This document shows, one piece after another, positions 1 to 10,600 of a stretch of DNA of 64,000 nucleotides (within the stretch, counting starts at the first letter, position 1; each line of letters starts with the position of its first letter). The notes beneath the pieces were generated by a model. That model saw only the letters and a list, made by a program, of their open reading frames with translations, was not told the origin of the DNA and made no database searches. The stretch spans positions 1 through 64,000 of the forward strand of contig NZ_JABEQC010000007.1 in the NCBI RefSeq assembly GCF_013041605.1, read 5' to 3'. The translations under genes and the position numbers were made by a program. This DNA is from Vibrio plantisponsor (lineage in GTDB: Bacteria; Pseudomonadota; Gammaproteobacteria; Enterobacterales; Vibrionaceae).

Positions 1-569
1 GCTTTGTCATGTATCCCTCTGAACAACGTTTATCGCATATGAGTAGAGGGAGTAGGCAAGTGAAGTGCCAATTATAAAGTGGCTATATTTCAGTGGTTTA
101 ATGATTTTTTATCAAGTGTTGGGCAAGTTTTTACTAGTCAGCGAGCAATAAGTGACACTTGGTGCAAGTTTTTACTTGGATGTATTCACTATTCGCAAAA
201 GGTGAACTCAGTGTGTAGCCGAGGAGTATTAGGCAATAGTTAGGCATAACGTTTGAGCAAATAAAGTTTGTGACTTCAAACAGCAAAACAATGGAGAAGT
301 GAAGCAGGCAAATAGGTTTCGACCTAGCTTTAAAGTAAGTGAGACTTGTAGGTGACCAATGCCTTGTTAGTTCTTTTATTATTTAAGATTAGCTCAACCT
401 GCCTAACTGCAATGCCCTGAGTTAGTCACAGTTTAATGGTTGATTGAACGATATAGTAACTAACATAGATTCAATAGACAGCACCGCTGCCCGCTCTTTA
501 ACTACGCCTTTTAATAACAAAACTAACTTATTAATTAATCTATATAAATCGTACGCTCAGGAGGCCTCT
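1..569. other. Upstream region of glgC, no gene seen
   Basis: No convincing coding sequence is visible before glgC. The 13-mer GCAAGTTTTTACT occurs twice, at 123-135 and 164-176, 41 bp apart and in the same orientation, which could be a pair of protein-binding sites. An open frame continues upstream of the chosen glgC start to a TTG at 444, but that extension has no ribosome binding site and no family match that I recognise. Confidence 0.5.
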
Positions 570-1826
570 ATGTCCCATAATTATGACAGACATATCAGTA
601 ATTTGACTAAAGACACATATGCTTTGATATTGGCAGGAGGCCGCGGTAGCCGTCTTTTTGAACTCACTGATTCTCGAGCCAAGCCAGCTGTTTATTTTGG
701 TGGCAAGTTTCGTATTATCGATTTCCCATTATCAAATTGTTTCAACTCAGGTATTCACCGAGTAGGTATCGCAACACAGTACAAGTCACACTCGTTGATC
801 CGCCATATTAGCAGAGGTTGGGGTAGCTTTAGGGCTCAACAATTTGTTGAAATTTTGCCAGCTTCACAACGAACCGGTGATGATTGGTATGCTGGTACAG
901 CAGATGCGGTATATCAAAATATTGATATCATTCGTTCTCATAATCCTAAATACATTCTAATTTTGTCTGGTGACCATGTGTACCGCATGGATTATGGTAC
1001 TTTGCTCGCTGAGCATGTGGCGAATAACGCCGATATGACTGTCTGTTGTCTTGAAGTCGATACAGAAGAAGCTGCGGGCAGTTTTGGTGTTTTGACTGTA
1101 GATTCAAAAAGTAAAATTGTTGCCTTTGATGAGAAACCAGCACAACCTAATGAGATTCCGAATAAACCGGGTAAGTGTTTGGCTTCAATGGGAAATTACC
1201 TGTTTAATGTTGATTTTCTTTTCAATCAGCTATTAAAAGATGTGGATACCGAAGGTTCGACCCATGATTTTGGACACGATATCATTCCTTCAATCATTAA
1301 TGAAAGTAATGTCTTTGCCTATTCATTCAAAGACCCAGACAGTGAGAACCAGCCATATTGGCGCGATGTGGGTACATTAGACTCATTTTGGGAAGCGAAT
1401 ATGGAGCTTGTTACTCCTAAGCCACAACTTGATCTTTATGATAAAGCTTGGCCAATTTGGACGTATCAGGAGCAGCTTCCACCTGCAAAGTTCATTTTTG
1501 ACAATGACGAACGACGCGGAATGGCCGTAGATTCAACGGTATCAGGAGGGTGCATTATTTCTGGCTCTACCATACGAAAATCATTGTTATATTCGAGTGT
1601 TCATGCCCACTCATACAGCCTTATCGAAGAGTCAGTATTGTTGCATGGTAGCCATGTGGGTGAGCGCGCTAAGTTGAAACGAGTCATCCTTGACAGTTAT
1701 TGCAGTGTCCCTGCTGGCTTATGTATTGGTTATGATAGAGATCAAGATATAGCGAATGGTTTCCGCGTGACTGAAAAAGGAGTGACCTTGGTAACTAAAG
1801 CTATGCTGGATAAACTCGCAAAATAA
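570..1826 (+). CDS. glgC: Glucose-1-phosphate adenylyltransferase (ADP-glucose pyrophosphorylase)
   Basis: GlgC makes ADP-glucose from glucose-1-phosphate and ATP, the committed step of bacterial glycogen synthesis in the cytoplasm. The 418-residue protein has the nucleotidyltransferase signature LAGGRGSRL near its start, then [16 protein letters not shown], the [12 protein letters not shown] segment, [11 protein letters not shown], and a C-terminal left-handed beta-helix region. The ATG at 570 is chosen because AGGAGG lies at 559-564, five bases before it. An in-frame TTG at 444 would add 42 residues lacking family features. Usual GlgC length is about 400-430 residues, which fits. No glgA, glgB or glgX is adjacent, so this is an orphan copy. 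Vibrios often carry two glgC genes, and this may be the second one (inference). Confidence 0.95.
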   Translation: MSHNYDRHISNLTKDTYALILAGGRGSRLFELTDSRAKPAVYFGGKFRIIDFPLSNCFNSGIHRVGIATQYKSHSLIRHISRGWGSFRAQQFVEILPASQRTGDDWYAGTADAVYQNIDIIRSHNPKYILILSGDHVYRMDYGTLLAEHVANNADMTVCCLEVDTEEAAGSFGVLTVDSKSKIVAFDEKPAQPNEIPNKPGKCLASMGNYLFNVDFLFNQLLKDVDTEGSTHDFGHDIIPSIINESNVFAYSFKDPDSENQPYWRDVGTLDSFWEANMELVTPKPQLDLYDKAWPIWTYQEQLPPAKFIFDNDERRGMAVDSTVSGGCIISGSTIRKSLLYSSVHAHSYSLIEESVLLHGSHVGERAKLKRVILDSYCSVPAGLCIGYDRDQDIANGFRVTEKGVTLVTKAMLDKLAK

Positions 1827-2148
1827 ACGTACCGAATTATTGCGATAGGGAAACTCTAGTCAAAGGCATCGCTTGCCGAGAAACAAGGCAAGCGAGTCCG
1901 ATTCGTCGGAGCATGTCGTTCTCCAAGTCTCAGAGTGCGTTATCGCATATTATCTGACTCGAAAAGAGTAGGAGGAATAATCTTGGGAATATCAGTGATT
2001 GAAACCAATAGCGCCTAGTATGAGTGGCGTGGATTTTGAGTAATTCTACTAAGAAAGATAGCTGAACATGTCTCAATAGCGGCGATACATTGTAAGTTCG
2101 TTAGTGCGCTTACAGTAAAACAATTAAACTTTTCGCCATTATGAGAAC
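1827..2148. other. Intergenic region with hairpin after glgC
   Basis: This 322-base stretch holds no supported gene. A 9-bp perfect inverted repeat, TCGCTTGCC at 1869-1877 and GGCAAGCGA at 1887-1895, follows glgC by about 40 bases. No T-run follows it, so it is at best a weak or factor-dependent transcript end. Nothing else stands out. Confidence 0.45.
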
Positions 2149-2490
2149 TTACTCTTCATCAAAAAAATTTGAGTCCCAATAGACGAAGACTCTCTGTTGA
2201 GGAAAACGAAAAATCAATCCGTGTGTACCTAACCCACTTTGTCGGTAAACCATTTCATTGTTCTGATCTTTAAACGTCCCAATTGCATTTTCTACTGGGG
2301 AAAGATCATGAACAATTCCATCGTCACGGTTAATCGTAATGTATCCTTGTCTTTGAGAGAAATTACATGCAATTACCTTGTGCGGCTTAACTTCGTCATT
2401 TACGTATACGTCACAACGAGCTTTTGTTGAGTCCGCATAGACATTTGTTGTTATTAGACTCATCAGCAGAATAAATTTTAAGTGTTTCAT
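2149..2490 (-). CDS. Small exported protein of unknown function
   Basis: The function is not recognised. The 113-residue product starts with a clear signal peptide (MKHLKFILLMSLITTNVYA, cleavage probably after that Ala), so the mature protein of about 94 residues is likely periplasmic. Two cysteines (CDVY and ACNF) could form a disulfide. The ATG at 2490 is preferred over a GTG two codons upstream because AGGTG just before it serves as ribosome binding site. The gene is divergent from the type I secretion operon beginning at 2636 and convergent with glgC. No link to either neighbour is evident. Confidence 0.7.
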   Translation of the reverse strand: MKHLKFILLMSLITTNVYADSTKARCDVYVNDEVKPHKVIACNFSQRQGYITINRDDGIVHDLSPVENAIGTFKDQNNEMVYRQSGLGTHGLIFRFPQQRVFVYWDSNFFDEE

Positions 2491-2540
2491 GTTCACCTGT
2501 AACTTTGATTGAGGAAGAAGAGGCTATGTTGTTTTAGTTG

Positions 2541-2554
2541 AAGTATCGATACTT
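2541..2554. promoter_or_regulatory. Perfect 14-bp palindrome upstream of secretion operon
   Basis: AAGTATCGATACTT is a perfect palindrome in the 145-base divergent spacer, about 80 bases before the TTG start of the first secretion gene. It is placed where an operator would be, but no regulator gene is adjacent and the motif is not one I can name. Confidence 0.35.
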
Positions 2555-2635
2555 AAATCCATCAAATATTCGATCTAGTTTAATTTTTTGTTCTATAACA
2601 TATAGATAACTCTTGCAATAAAAAGGGAATTTCTG

Positions 2636-4291
2636 TTGATAGATCACATTCGAACACTGAAAAATAATCACAGTTTCACAGAATTGCTTTTGTCTTCTAT
2701 TTTTATCAATTTGCTATCGATGGCTCTGCCTTTCAGTATGTTGCAGATTTACGATCGCATCCTACCTAATGAAGCGTATGGTACGGCTAACGTGCTTTTG
2801 ATTGGAGTATCGATAGCAATCGTTTTAGAACTTCTCCTACGATATGCCAGAAGCTGGTTTTTAGCTTCTTCCGCTGTTAACTATGAATATTCAGTGACGT
2901 CTAAATTAGTTAAACGTCTATTAAAGTCGGATTTTCGTTACCTAGAAAGCTTAGGACCCGGGCGGATTCTCAGTGGAATTAAGAACGTTGCTGTTGTGCG
3001 TGACTTATATTCTGGGCAAGCCGCCGTTGCAATGATGGATGTTCCTTTTATCCTACTCTTTCTATTTCTTATTTTTTACATCGGTGGCTGGATAGTCCTC
3101 GTGCCAATATTGGTATGGATGATTGCTGGAGTTTGGGTCTGGGTTATTAGTCAGAAATTGTTGGATGCGACGAAAGAATTAGCGATAAGTGATAGTGAAA
3201 GAACACGTATTCTTGTACTCGTTCTATCCGGATTAACAACCGTAAAAGCTTTGGCTATAGAAGCGCGGATGACCCACAGATTTAAAGAATTTAACTTCAC
3301 ACAATTCAAACTTCAGACGAATGTCGACCTGCTTTCATCTCGTCTCAATGAAATCGTTCAAGGTGCATCTCTGGCTACCACATTAACTATTGTTATGATT
3401 GGTTGCTTATCAGTTTTAGAAGGTTCATTGACTACAGGTGGACTTGCTGCTTGTTCTATTTTAGCAGGACGGGCTGTTGCGCCTTTGAGTTCAATCGGTA
3501 GCCTAAGAGCGAAATTCTCATCCGTAAAAGTAGTAAATCAAGATATTGAAAACCTGCTAAATGCTCCTTTAGAAAGGTTTACAGGGGAGGTTACCTACCA
3601 AACCAAAATTCCCTTGGGACCAATAGAATTTGAACAAGTCAGCATAGCAAAAAATGGGGCAAAATTGAGTGGCGTAACTGTTGAAATACCACACAATTCA
3701 ATCACTACGATTACGTCAAATCCTATGAGTTATGCGAGTCTTTTTCTTGGTTCTCTTGGCGCTTTTTTTCCAGTTGAGCAAGGCGTCGTCAAAATAGCTG
3801 GAATACCATTAGAGCAGCACGATGATTTTGAGTTTCGTCAATCGGTTTGCTATGTATCGCCTTGGGGTTCTCTATTTCATGGCACAGTAATAGAGAACAT
3901 GACTATGTTCCATCCGGAAAACGAGGCGTATGCCATCGAACTATCAGAAAAGCTTGGGCTGTCTGAAACAGTATCTAAGTTGCCATATGGATTTCAAACA
4001 ATTATTGGCACTACTCAGGGGCAAATTCTCAATAAAGGTGCGTTGAAGCTGGTTTCTTTAATACGGGCATTATCTCAACACCCCTCAATTCTGTTATTGG
4101 ATGAACCCATGGTCTCATTGGATGCTGATTCTCAATCTAAGCTATTGAATCTATTGAATGATAAAAGAAGCCAAATGACGATTATCGTTGCTTCTTATTT
4201 CAATGACATGTCGGCCATTAGTGATTTGAAATTGCATATAGAACTTGACGGGTCAATCAGCAGCGATACGAGTGCGGGAGTGAAACTATGA
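2636..4291 (+). CDS. Type I secretion ABC half-transporter with degenerate ATPase motifs
   Basis: This 551-residue protein has a six-helix exporter membrane domain (about residues 15-300) followed by a nucleotide-binding domain (about 325-545), as in type I secretion permease/ATPases. The ATPase core is eroded. At the Walker A position (about 353-366) the sequence is TITSNPMSYAS, with no glycine-rich loop and no lysine. The Q-loop reads YVSPWG, the signature position reads LNKGA instead of LSGGQ, and the H-loop position reads IVASYFND with no histidine. Walker B (ILLLDEP, about 484-490) is kept. It should therefore not hydrolyse ATP alone and is inferred to pair with the next gene product. 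It starts with TTG, with AAGGGA seven bases upstream, and overlaps the next gene by 4 bases. Confidence 0.88.
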   Translation: MIDHIRTLKNNHSFTELLLSSIFINLLSMALPFSMLQIYDRILPNEAYGTANVLLIGVSIAIVLELLLRYARSWFLASSAVNYEYSVTSKLVKRLLKSDFRYLESLGPGRILSGIKNVAVVRDLYSGQAAVAMMDVPFILLFLFLIFYIGGWIVLVPILVWMIAGVWVWVISQKLLDATKELAISDSERTRILVLVLSGLTTVKALAIEARMTHRFKEFNFTQFKLQTNVDLLSSRLNEIVQGASLATTLTIVMIGCLSVLEGSLTTGGLAACSILAGRAVAPLSSIGSLRAKFSSVKVVNQDIENLLNAPLERFTGEVTYQTKIPLGPIEFEQVSIAKNGAKLSGVTVEIPHNSITTITSNPMSYASLFLGSLGAFFPVEQGVVKIAGIPLEQHDDFEFRQSVCYVSPWGSLFHGTVIENMTMFHPENEAYAIELSEKLGLSETVSKLPYGFQTIIGTTQGQILNKGALKLVSLIRALSQHPSILLLDEPMVSLDADSQSKLLNLLNDKRSQMTIIVASYFNDMSAISDLKLHIELDGSISSDTSAGVKL

Positions 4292-6363
4292 AAGAAGAAA
4301 AAGCTCCTATCAAAAACTTTAAGCCAGCATTGATTCAACTGTTTAAGCAAATGGGCTTGAATGTTCAAGCGAGCAACATAGAAAGGAATGTGGCGAACGC
4401 AGAGTTAACCTATCTTGAAGCCTATGTATTGTTTAAAAAGCACCAGATTGATGTGAGTGTGCAGAAGTGCAGCAAGCAGATATTAAAAGATGTCTTATTT
4501 CCATTTATATGGGTTTCTGGAGAGGGTTTGCCAACTGTAATGAGGTATATCCATGATAGATTTGAGTCATTGGATGAGAGGAATGAGTGGGTAACGATTT
4601 CTAAGCAACCTGACAGCGGTTATGTATTTATCATCGATTCTTTACCTAATGTTGGTACGAAGACACGTTTTTTTGCTACTCAGTATTCAAAACTAACTAA
4701 ATGGTATCGCCCAGTTTTTTGGTTGAGTTTACTTTCTAGTTTGACCGGCTTAGCAATCCCCTTATTCACCATGGCTGTTTATGATCGAGTGATTGCTGGT
4801 CATGCTCCACAAATTCTTCCCAATATTGCAGTGGGTGCTGTAATTGCACTAGTAGCTCTGGTGGTCAGTCGTATTCTGCGGGCAAAAATAGTTACTGTTG
4901 CAAGTAATCGATTTTCCAGAGATTTATCGTCAATTACATTTAATCGACTAATGAGCATGCCTTTGTCTGTGCTTTCCCGTGTTGGCCTTGCCAATCATAT
5001 GTCACGTATTCGTAATGCAGAAAATATTCGAAAAGTGATTGCCGGCCCAGCAGGAGCGGGTCTACTCGATCTTCCTTTTTCAATCGTTGTATTGCTTACT
5101 ATTGCGTTATTAAGTGGTTGGTTGGTTGTTGTTCCCATCGTAATGCTTATCCTGTTCTATTTAGTAATGAAAGTCGTTGAACGGTATGTCAAAAGCGCCT
5201 CTCCTACGATTTCTAACGAATATCAAAGTAGATTTAATGAGCTATCAAAAAGCATACTTAGCTTAAAAACTGCAGGAGAAACGGAAGGTTGGTATAACGA
5301 CTTTATGCGTCGAGCAAAAGAGAACTCACGTCAGAATTTTAGTTATACCAAGAGAAGTGGATTAAACGCTGCGATTGCCCACGCTATGGGCTTAGCGACG
5401 GTTTTGGTCACTGTATTTACTGGCATCTATTTAACTTTGAATCAGAGCATCACTCCGGGGGCGCTAATTGCTTGTACGATGCTTATTTGGCGAATAACTG
5501 GACCAGCGCAATTAGCATTCTCAGCCCGTCAAAAAATTACGATGGTTAAAGGTACCGCTGCTCAGTTTGACCGCTTTATGGAAGTGCCAACCGAGTTCAG
5601 CTCTATGAGACTCGAGTTACCCGACACTAACAATCCGCCCTCAATTAGTTTCAAACAAGTGATTCTGCGATATAGCGCCGAAAGTGAACCTGCATTAGCT
5701 GGAGTGAGTTTTGATGTTTCACCAGGCGAAATTGTCGCGGTTATTGGCCCTAATGGAAGTGGGAAAACATCGTTATTACTTTCGGCTTTGGGGGTTTTAG
5801 AACCTCAAGCTGGCTACGTAATGGTCAATAACAAAAATTGTAAACAGTATGATACCGAAGCGCTTCGGCGCTGGGCGGCATATAGTCCTACTAATGCTGA
5901 CATTATTCCTGGGTCTTTGGCTCAAAATATAAGAGTTGCTTGCCCCGACGCAACGGAAGATGAAGTTAGAGATGCACTGACCAAAGCAGGAGCAGGTTCA
6001 ATATTGAAAGCACTAAATAATGATGTTAATGCGGATGTGTTTGGTAAGGGAGCGAGTGTTTTTTCCTCCGTAGAAAGTGGTTATGTTGGTTTAGCAGTAG
6101 CTTTGGCGAAGCGGTCTTCATTTTTAGTTCTAGATGAACCCATTGCTAACCGAAATCCGTATGCGAAACGGGACTTTATAAAGACGTTAACTCAGTTAAA
6201 GGGGAACACTACTGTTCTGTTCAGTAGCCATGACAAAGATTTAATTCATCAAGCGGATAAGGTCATTATTTTGGATAAAGGTTCCGTCGTTTACTGTGGT
6301 CCTATAATGAATAAAGAAAATCAAGCAGACAAAACAGTCGCACAAGGGGATGCTAATGGCTAA
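4288..6363 (+). CDS. Type I secretion ABC permease/ATPase, partner half-transporter
   Basis: A 691-residue exporter with an extra N-terminal cytoplasmic region (about 1-150, at the position of the C39-like domain of type I exporters, without an obvious catalytic Cys/His pair), a membrane domain (about 150-420) and an ATPase domain (about 450-670). Walker A is intact (GPNGSGKTS, about 487-495), Walker B is intact (LVLDEP, about 613-618) and the H-loop histidine is present (SSHDKD, about 648). The signature motif is replaced by FSSVE (about 590) and the Q-loop by SPTN. With the preceding degenerate half it could form one usable composite ATP site at most. It overlaps the upstream gene by ATGA and the downstream fusion-protein gene by 8 bases, so the three are translationally coupled. 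Confidence 0.9.
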   Translation: MKEEKAPIKNFKPALIQLFKQMGLNVQASNIERNVANAELTYLEAYVLFKKHQIDVSVQKCSKQILKDVLFPFIWVSGEGLPTVMRYIHDRFESLDERNEWVTISKQPDSGYVFIIDSLPNVGTKTRFFATQYSKLTKWYRPVFWLSLLSSLTGLAIPLFTMAVYDRVIAGHAPQILPNIAVGAVIALVALVVSRILRAKIVTVASNRFSRDLSSITFNRLMSMPLSVLSRVGLANHMSRIRNAENIRKVIAGPAGAGLLDLPFSIVVLLTIALLSGWLVVVPIVMLILFYLVMKVVERYVKSASPTISNEYQSRFNELSKSILSLKTAGETEGWYNDFMRRAKENSRQNFSYTKRSGLNAAIAHAMGLATVLVTVFTGIYLTLNQSITPGALIACTMLIWRITGPAQLAFSARQKITMVKGTAAQFDRFMEVPTEFSSMRLELPDTNNPPSISFKQVILRYSAESEPALAGVSFDVSPGEIVAVIGPNGSGKTSLLLSALGVLEPQAGYVMVNNKNCKQYDTEALRRWAAYSPTNADIIPGSLAQNIRVACPDATEDEVRDALTKAGAGSILKALNNDVNADVFGKGASVFSSVESGYVGLAVALAKRSSFLVLDEPIANRNPYAKRDFIKTLTQLKGNTTVLFSSHDKDLIHQADKVIILDKGSVVYCGPIMNKENQADKTVAQGDANG

Positions 6364-7681
6364 TCGTGAGTTGAACAACCGCTATTTTCCTGAACATGAA
6401 TTTACCGAAGCCCTAGAAGCTCCTTCAGAAAGAAAGCTGATTCAACGAGTCATGTTATTTATTGTTTTGGCTGTATTCTCTATCTTACTTTGGTCAGTTT
6501 TTGCCAATATTGAAGAAGTCGCTAAAGCAAAGGGGCAAGTGATTCCTCTCGGTCGAAAACAGGTGATCCAATCGCAAACTGGAGGGACTTTAGCTTCTGT
6601 TCTCGTCTCTGAAGGTGATCTAGTCAAGAAGGGAGATACTATTGCGAGTTTTGTCTCTGTAGATAGCCAAGCCGTAGAAGAAGAACTTCTCGGACAGAGA
6701 GCAAACCTCGAATTGAAAATAGAAAGATATAACGCTTTCATGGAAACTCGAAAACCTAATTTTGAGGCCTATGCAGACTTGTATCCTAGTCTTGTGGATC
6801 AGCACTTAAAAAGCTTAGAAAGGATGAACAAGGAGTATGAAGCCATCGTACAACTGTCTCAGTCCGATATAGAAAAATCCACGGCAGAACTTCGTAGTAT
6901 CGATTTCGAAATTCCACCTTTAAAAGATCAAATTAAATCGTCCGAACAATCTCTAAAAATGATGAACTCGGCTAAAGGAAGCCAAGCTGTCTCTAGGTTA
7001 ACAATGTTGGAAACTCAGCAGAAATATGATTCCTACATTCGAGAACTAAAAAACCTTGAGGGAAGACGTGGAGTGGTAGAGAAAACGATTCAAAACTTGC
7101 AAAAGCAGTTAGAGCAGAGAATTGCCACTTTGTATAAAGAAGTGGGTGAAAACCGAACTGATGCACATTCAGAACTTATTGGTGTTACAGCAAGGTTGAA
7201 ATCTTCGAATCTTCAGATTCAGCAGGACACTATTGTTTCTCCTGTCGACGGTATTATTCAATCCATTCCGAACTCGTCATCTGGAAGTGTGATCCAGCCT
7301 GGAGGAACCGTAGCTGTCATCGTCCCGACGACCGCAACAGCACTGTTGGAAGCAAAGTTATCGCCCAGAGATATTGGCTTTGTGAGAGTTGGCCAAAAAG
7401 CGAAAATAAAAATCGATGCTTATGATTACAGTCGATATGGATCTATTGATGGGACGGTAAAAAAAATATCACCGACGACTGATGCCGATGAAAAAGGCGG
7501 CGTCTATTACAAGGTTCAAATTGATATTGAAAAGCCTTATTTTGGTAACAATCCTGAAGTGTTGCATCTATTACCCGGTATGACCGGAGAGGCTGATATT
7601 GTCACTGGTGAGAAAACAATTTTTCAGTATCTCTGGAAGCCAGTATTTACCAATATCCGAGAATCTTTTGGTGAGCGATAA
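6356..7681 (+). CDS. Type I secretion membrane fusion (HlyD-family) protein
   Basis: The periplasmic adaptor of a type I secretion system links the inner-membrane ABC exporter to a TolC-like channel. The 441-residue protein has a short cytoplasmic N-terminus, one membrane helix near residues 30-50 (MLFIVLAVFSILLWSVFANI), a biotinyl-lipoyl-like half motif (GQVIPLGRKQVIQ), a long coiled-coil region (about 90-270), the second lipoyl half (IVSPVDGIIQS) and a C-terminal beta-barrel ending in LLPGMTGEADIVTG, all typical of HlyD/LapC. The ATG at 6356 is chosen because AGGGG at 6345-6349 is correctly spaced for it and too close for the ATG at 6350. No TolC-type gene is linked, so the channel must be encoded elsewhere. 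Confidence 0.92.
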   Translation: MANRELNNRYFPEHEFTEALEAPSERKLIQRVMLFIVLAVFSILLWSVFANIEEVAKAKGQVIPLGRKQVIQSQTGGTLASVLVSEGDLVKKGDTIASFVSVDSQAVEEELLGQRANLELKIERYNAFMETRKPNFEAYADLYPSLVDQHLKSLERMNKEYEAIVQLSQSDIEKSTAELRSIDFEIPPLKDQIKSSEQSLKMMNSAKGSQAVSRLTMLETQQKYDSYIRELKNLEGRRGVVEKTIQNLQKQLEQRIATLYKEVGENRTDAHSELIGVTARLKSSNLQIQQDTIVSPVDGIIQSIPNSSSGSVIQPGGTVAVIVPTTATALLEAKLSPRDIGFVRVGQKAKIKIDAYDYSRYGSIDGTVKKISPTTDADEKGGVYYKVQIDIEKPYFGNNPEVLHLLPGMTGEADIVTGEKTIFQYLWKPVFTNIRESFGER

Positions 7682-7696
7682 AGAAGGGCAGAGATT

Positions 7697-10600
7697 ATGC
7701 GAGAGAAGAAAACGGAAAATTCCAGCAATAAAAAGGCCTCTGCTTCGGAAACGCCGAGTATAAATAAAAGGGATGACAAAGCTAGGTTCAAAGCCAAAGA
7801 GTTAGACAAGAAAGCTGCACTATTGAAAGCGCAACAGTTTAGGACTTCCAATCTAGAATCAGATTTCAATAGCGATTTAGTAGCAGACAAGTCATGGCAT
7901 ACTGCTCACGCACAGGCTACCGCAAAAGAAGCAACAGAATCGTCTGAACTATTAGATGAAAGTGTTACAGCAACAAGTAGTGAGCCAAGCTCACCTAATG
8001 CCGATAGAAGCGCAATAGCGGAAGACGAGATTGCTTTATCAGCAACGGACGATAGTCAGGCAAAGGATAATACGGGTGCTGAAAACATCTCTAATCATAG
8101 AGGTGGAAACCATGTCATAGTTGAACTTAAAGAATCAATCACAGGTGACCTTGACCCATTAAAGCAATCTATGGGCAATAACTTCAAATCAGCACTTGTG
8201 GCGCCTAGTGATCTCAACAAAGCAGAGCCAACTGTCAACACTCTGCAAGCGCCCCCCGCAACTCATTCAGCACATCATTCCCCTCAAGCGAGTAATAGTT
8301 CGGCGCAACATACTCTGGCTATCAACCATTTACCTCCTGCACAGTTGGTAAAAGAGGATGCTTCAGTTAGCACTGTCGATGGACAGTTAACAGCTTCTGG
8401 TGACGGGAGTTTATCTGTGAGTTGGTCTGTAGCGTCAACTCACGGAAAGTACGGTGATTTGCAACTCGATAGTAAAACAGGTGAATGGCATTATCATTTG
8501 GATAACCACCTTGCTGATACGGATCAGCTTGGTGAAGGCGAAGTTCATACGGAACATTTTACAGTTACGGCAACGGATAAATTCGGACATGTAATACACA
8601 CAGAAATTCTCGTTAATGTGGAAGGTACGAATGATGCTCCGAAGGTGTCACATACAGTTGTAGACGAGGTGGTCGATCAAGGTGCCATTCTTCAGTTTAC
8701 GTTGTCGGCTGATACGTTCAGCGATATTGACCATGGCGATACACTAACCCTGTCAACGGGAACGCTACCTGCGTGGCTGCATTTTGATGCCAGTACGGGT
8801 ACTTTCAGTGGTACGCCGACCAATAGCGATGTAGGGCAAACGCGTATTACAGTGACCGCGACAGATAACCATGGTGCTCATGTATCGACTACTTTTGACC
8901 TCACTGTGAACAATGTGAATGACGCCCCCGTGCTCACACCGATGGCAACGGTGAAAGTGGATGAAGATGGCGCGTCAGTACAAGGACAAATACACGCCAC
9001 GGACATTGATACGGGAGATACGCTAACGTTCAGCGCTGGTCAGGTAGATGGTTTCACCTTCCATTCAGATGGCAGTTGGACCTTCGACCCAAGTCACAGT
9101 GCATACCAACATTTGGCGGTGGGGGAAACACTGCCACTCAGCATTCCTGTTACTGTCACCGACAGTCATGGTGCCAGTGATGTTCAACAATTGAATATTG
9201 TGGTGAGCGGTACCAATGACGCGCCGACGGTTACATCAAGCATTACGTTGCCTGAAGGCAGCGAAGATACGAGTGTCTTGATTTCGGCATCATCGCTGTT
9301 GGCCAATGCTACCGACATTGATAGTGGTGAAACTCAACAGTTGACGGTTCAGCATTTGCACGCTGACCACGGCTCTATCGTTGATAACCATGATGGAACA
9401 TTTACCGTTAATCCTGATGCGAACTACAACGGTAGAGTGACCTTTACCTATAATGTCCAAGATCCTCAAGGGGCGACAGTCGCAACGTCAGCAACGATGG
9501 ATTTAAAAGCCGTTGGTGATGCAGCGATTATCACAGGACAAGATACGGGACACGTGACCGAAGATTTGTATGATGCTACCCAAACACAGAACTTAATGGC
9601 GTGGGGTCAGTTAACGGTTACCGACCCTGATAAAGGTGAAGCGGGTTTTGTCGAGCATATTACAGGCCTTGCGCGTTTTGCTAAGCCCGATTTTGTTTCG
9701 GGTCAGTACGGTAGAGTTGAAATCTCAGAAGATGGGCACTGGACCTATATGGTGCCAAACAGTCATCCAGATGTTCAATCTTTAGGTGTGGGTCAACATC
9801 TCACAGACCATATTGAGGTGGAATCATTAGATGGTACTAAGCACACCATCACAATTACTATTGATGGTACAAATGATGCCCCAACGGTGACTCATACCGT
9901 TGCAAATCAGACAGTAGACCAGAGTGCTACACTTCAGTTTAGGTTGCCGGCTGATACGTTCAGCGACATTGACCATGGCGATACACTAACCCTGTCAACC
10001 GGGACGCTACCTGCATGGCTGCATTTTGATGCCAGTACGGGTACTTTCAGTGGTACGCCGACCAATAGCGATGTAGGGCAAACTCGTATTACAGTGACCG
10101 CGACAGATAACCATGGTGCTCATGTATCGACTACTTTTGACCTCACTGTGAACAATGTGAATGACGCCCCCGTGCTCACACCGATGGCAACGGTGAAAGT
10201 GGATGAAGATGGCGCGTCAGTACAAGGACAAATACACGCCACGGACATTGATACGGGAGATACGCTAACGTTCAGCGCTGGTCAGGTAGATGGTTTCACC
10301 TTCCATTCAGATGGCAGTTGGACCTTCGACCCAAGTCACAGTGCATACCAACATTTGGCGGTGGGGGAAACACTGCCACTCAGCATTCCTGTTACTGTCA
10401 CCGACAGTCATGGTGCCAGTGATGTTCAACTATTGAATATTTTGGTGACCGGTACCAATGACGCACCAGTATTATCAATTCAACCATTTGATAACACTTC
10501 AGGTCATTTAACAGAGGTAGATGTTGACTCTAGCGATACGCATCAGTTCTCGGTCGTACAGTCTAGCGGTAGCTATGGTGACCTTATAGTTAACTCACAA

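Noticed and set aside
444..569. N-terminal extension of glgC from a TTG at 444
   Set aside because: No ribosome binding site and no family likeness in the 42 extra residues, whereas the ATG at 570 has AGGAGG at ideal spacing.
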